Positions 5,821-6,949 of a DNA stretch of 6,949 bases are shown piece after piece. Both the position numbers and the translations under genes were made by a program. Source of the stretch: Planctomycetota bacterium (GTDB lineage Bacteria; Planctomycetota; Planctomycetia; Pirellulales; Pirellulaceae). The notes under the pieces are model-generated. The model saw only the letters and a program-made list of their open reading frames with translations. It had not been told where the DNA came from and did no database searches. Where the stretch lies: contig JAJRVM010000026.1 in assembly GCA_024277285.1 (NCBI GenBank), positions 1-6,949 of the forward strand, in the 5' to 3' direction. Within the stretch, counting starts at the first letter, position 1, and each line of letters opens with the position of its first letter.

Positions 5821-6015
5821 TCAATCATGCAGCGGCACTTGCCGTTCAGTACGCTTCGTCCCTGCCGCTAGCCACGAGTGATCTTTCCGGTCTCTTGTCC
5901 GGTGCCTGCCCCGATCGGCGTTTTGTTTGGCGGTTCCTTGCAACCGTGCCACGAGTTTGGCCACAAACGAGATCGCTACAAGCACCACAAAAACGGTAGG
6001 GATGAATATGACCAT
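5821..6015 (-). CDS. Possible small single-pass membrane protein (64 residues)
   Basis: From an ATG at 6015 the minus strand encodes MVIFIPTVFVVLVAISFV (1-18), a clear hydrophobic helix, then AKLVARLQGTAKQ and a very basic tail ending at the TGA at 5821-5823. GAGG sits six bases before the ATG, a good ribosome-binding site. I do not recognise the family. The start overlaps the 5' end of the plus-strand gene at 6008 by a few bases, head to head, which is uncommon. The Arg/Lys-rich tail could be an accident of composition. It is either a genuine small membrane protein or an antisense shadow of the region before the plus-strand gene; I lean only slightly toward genuine. Confidence 0.35.
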   Translation of the reverse strand: MVIFIPTVFVVLVAISFVAKLVARLQGTAKQNADRGRHRTRDRKDHSWLAAGTKRTERQVPLHD

Positions 6016-6640
6016 GAAACGCCTCGGCTTTCCTTCAGCGATTGTCCTGCTCGCGATTGTCGGCGTTGCCGCTTTGTTCTTCACCGGCCAGGAAACGGCT
6101 GGGCAATCGTCCGACTCCTGGCGGCAATTGTCGCTGCACGCCTTCGTCGTGGAGATTGAACGTATTACGTCGGCCAGCGAGTCGGTGTCAAACGATACGT
6201 GGACTCAGATCCGAAGCCAATCGGCCGAGCGTCTGGTCGCTGCCATCGAAAACAATACGGCGGCCAGCTATGACGACCTGGTGAGCCTCTATCTGTGGGG
6301 CCGGCCGAACCTTACCGCCGCACAACGGGCCACCGTCCAGGCGGGACTCACTCCCAAAGCCAATCAGGTCAGCCCCTGGTCGTTTGACAAGCTGCAAACC
6401 GTGCATGCGCGGATGAACCGGGCACTCATGCCGGTCGACAAGATCCACGGCCTTACGCTGGCTTGGCTCGAAGGCCGGGACGTACAGACATTGGAAAATG
6501 TAAACCAGCTCGATTGGCTGTCCCAGCAAATCCAGGTGATGGATCGGGGCGACAACGCGGCACGCCAGTTCACGACCACCTGGACCGGATCGGTCGAGCC
6601 ACCCGCAAGCGGGCAGTATACGTTTTCCATTTCGCCCTGA
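6008..6640 (+). CDS. Exported or membrane-anchored protein ending inside a PA14-like domain (probably truncated)
   Basis: With the ATG at 6008 the product has 210 residues. AGGG lies six bases upstream; ATGs at 6002 and 6014 are also in frame. Residues 10-26 (SAIVLLAIVGVAALFFT) are a signal peptide or N-terminal anchor. Residues 35-180 are mostly helical and I do not recognise them. The last 25 residues, QFTTTWTGSVEPPASGQYTFSISP, match the opening of a PA14-type beta-sandwich (pattern WTG, then P..SG.YTFS), a carbohydrate-binding module common in planctomycete secreted proteins. A PA14 domain needs over 100 further residues, but a TGA comes at 6638-6640 and no downstream frame continues the fold. 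I therefore read it as a 3'-truncated gene, possibly a pseudogene. The frame stays open back to 5927, but that part shows no protein features. Confidence 0.65.
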   Translation: MTMKRLGFPSAIVLLAIVGVAALFFTGQETAGQSSDSWRQLSLHAFVVEIERITSASESVSNDTWTQIRSQSAERLVAAIENNTAASYDDLVSLYLWGRPNLTAAQRATVQAGLTPKANQVSPWSFDKLQTVHARMNRALMPVDKIHGLTLAWLEGRDVQTLENVNQLDWLSQQIQVMDRGDNAARQFTTTWTGSVEPPASGQYTFSISP

Positions 6641-6739
6641 GTTGCCTCATTGTGGTTCACGCGAAGAGTGTGGTCGGCGCAGCCAAGTGTGGTAGTTACT
6701 GAGATGTCAGTTTTTCTGGGGTACGCTGCCCATTGGTGC

Positions 6740-6770
6740 AACGCCTCCGGAGGCGTTTGTTGTTTCGTTT
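6740..6770 (+). terminator. Terminator-like palindrome with T-rich tail
   Basis: AACGCCTCCGGAGGCGTT (6740-6757) is a perfect 18-bp palindrome that can fold as a 7-bp stem with a CCGG loop. On the plus strand it is followed by a T-rich stretch (6756-6770, ten or more Ts broken by G and C). This fits an intrinsic terminator about 100 bases after the truncated PA14-type gene and before the next gene at 6798. The T-tract is imperfect, so efficiency is uncertain. Confidence 0.55.
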
Positions 6771-6797
6771 CCATATTCACAATTGAGAGTCTCGACA

Positions 6798-6949
6798 ATG
6801 TTGGCCCTAGCAACAGCCTTGCTGAGCGGCGTGATTTGGGTTGGCCAAGTACCGGAATCAGCTTCTGAAGAGAACGAGCAGTCCGGCAACCAGATACAAG
6901 AACCAAGGAAATCGGGCCCACTCGAACCAGACAAGGTTGTTCCCAAGAT
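6798..6949 (+). CDS. Start of an unidentified exported protein (runs off right edge)
   Basis: The frame is open from ATG 6798 to the right edge (50 codons plus two bases). It begins MLALATALLSGVIWVGQVPESA, a hydrophobic stretch like a signal peptide, followed by a Glu/Gln/Pro-rich, probably disordered segment (SEENEQSGNQIQEPRKSG). GAGAG lies eight bases before the ATG. A TTG at 6783 would add MRVST, giving a more typical charged signal-peptide start but no ribosome-binding site. The visible part is too short to assign a family. The terminator-like palindrome just upstream suggests its own transcription unit. Confidence 0.5.
   Translation, partial: MLALATALLSGVIWVGQVPESASEENEQSGNQIQEPRKSGPLEPDKVVPK

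Noticed and set aside
5927..6001. N-terminal extension of the PA14-like gene to ATG 5927
   Set aside because: The added residues are polar with no features, and AGGG spacing favours 6008.
6364..6946. Minus-strand frames of 79-185 residues opposite the PA14-like gene and the right-hand end
   Set aside because: No signal, domain or ribosome-binding support; they lie opposite better plus-strand genes and the terminator-like palindrome.

Overview
The window looks like a piece of a planctomycete chromosome, probably from the Pirellulaceae (Rhodopirellula/Blastopirellula-like). This is inferred from gene content and style: moderate GC, widely spaced genes on both strands, a secreted heparinase II/III-type lyase, a Tat-exported sugar-phosphate-isomerase-like TIM barrel with a long N-terminal extension, an OmpP1/FadL-type outer-membrane barrel, and pieces of PQQ-propeller and PA14-like proteins. 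No marker gene (rRNA, tRNA or ribosomal protein) is present to confirm it.

Layout. Bases 1-1731 (minus) hold a heparinase II/III-family polysaccharide lyase with a signal peptide; its C-terminus lies beyond the left edge. Bases 1732-2048 are non-coding, with two inverted repeats. Bases 2049-2399 (plus) hold the front part of a left-handed beta-helix (hexapeptide) acyltransferase that loses its family character near 2260. Bases 2322-2668 carry two copies, about 91% identical, of a 126-bp repeat whose 95-bp spacer is bounded by a 9-bp inverted repeat. Bases 2685-3917 (minus) encode the Tat-exported TIM-barrel protein. A divergent intergenic region (3918-4229) has a promoter candidate for that gene and a G-quadruplex-type motif on the side of the next gene. 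Bases 4230-5519 (plus) encode the OmpP1/FadL-like porin. Its stop codon overlaps the stop of a PQQ-propeller C-terminal remnant on the minus strand (5516-5728). Bases 5821-6015 (minus) are a possible small single-pass membrane protein. Bases 6008-6640 (plus) encode an exported or membrane-anchored protein that stops inside what looks like a PA14-type beta-sandwich. A terminator-like palindrome (6740-6757) precedes the start of a further exported protein at 6798 that runs off the right edge.

The intact genes suggest handling of external polysaccharide: a secreted lyase, an exported TIM-barrel sugar isomerase/epimerase-like protein and an outer-membrane channel for hydrophobic compounds. They are not in one operon, so joint function is only an inference. 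The other theme is gene decay: three truncated family members (hexapeptide transferase, PQQ propeller, PA14-like protein) plus a duplicated non-coding element within 7 kb suggest a rearranged accessory segment. I see no CRISPR array, transposase, integrase, tRNA or defence system. The least explained element is the repeat pair at 2322-2668.
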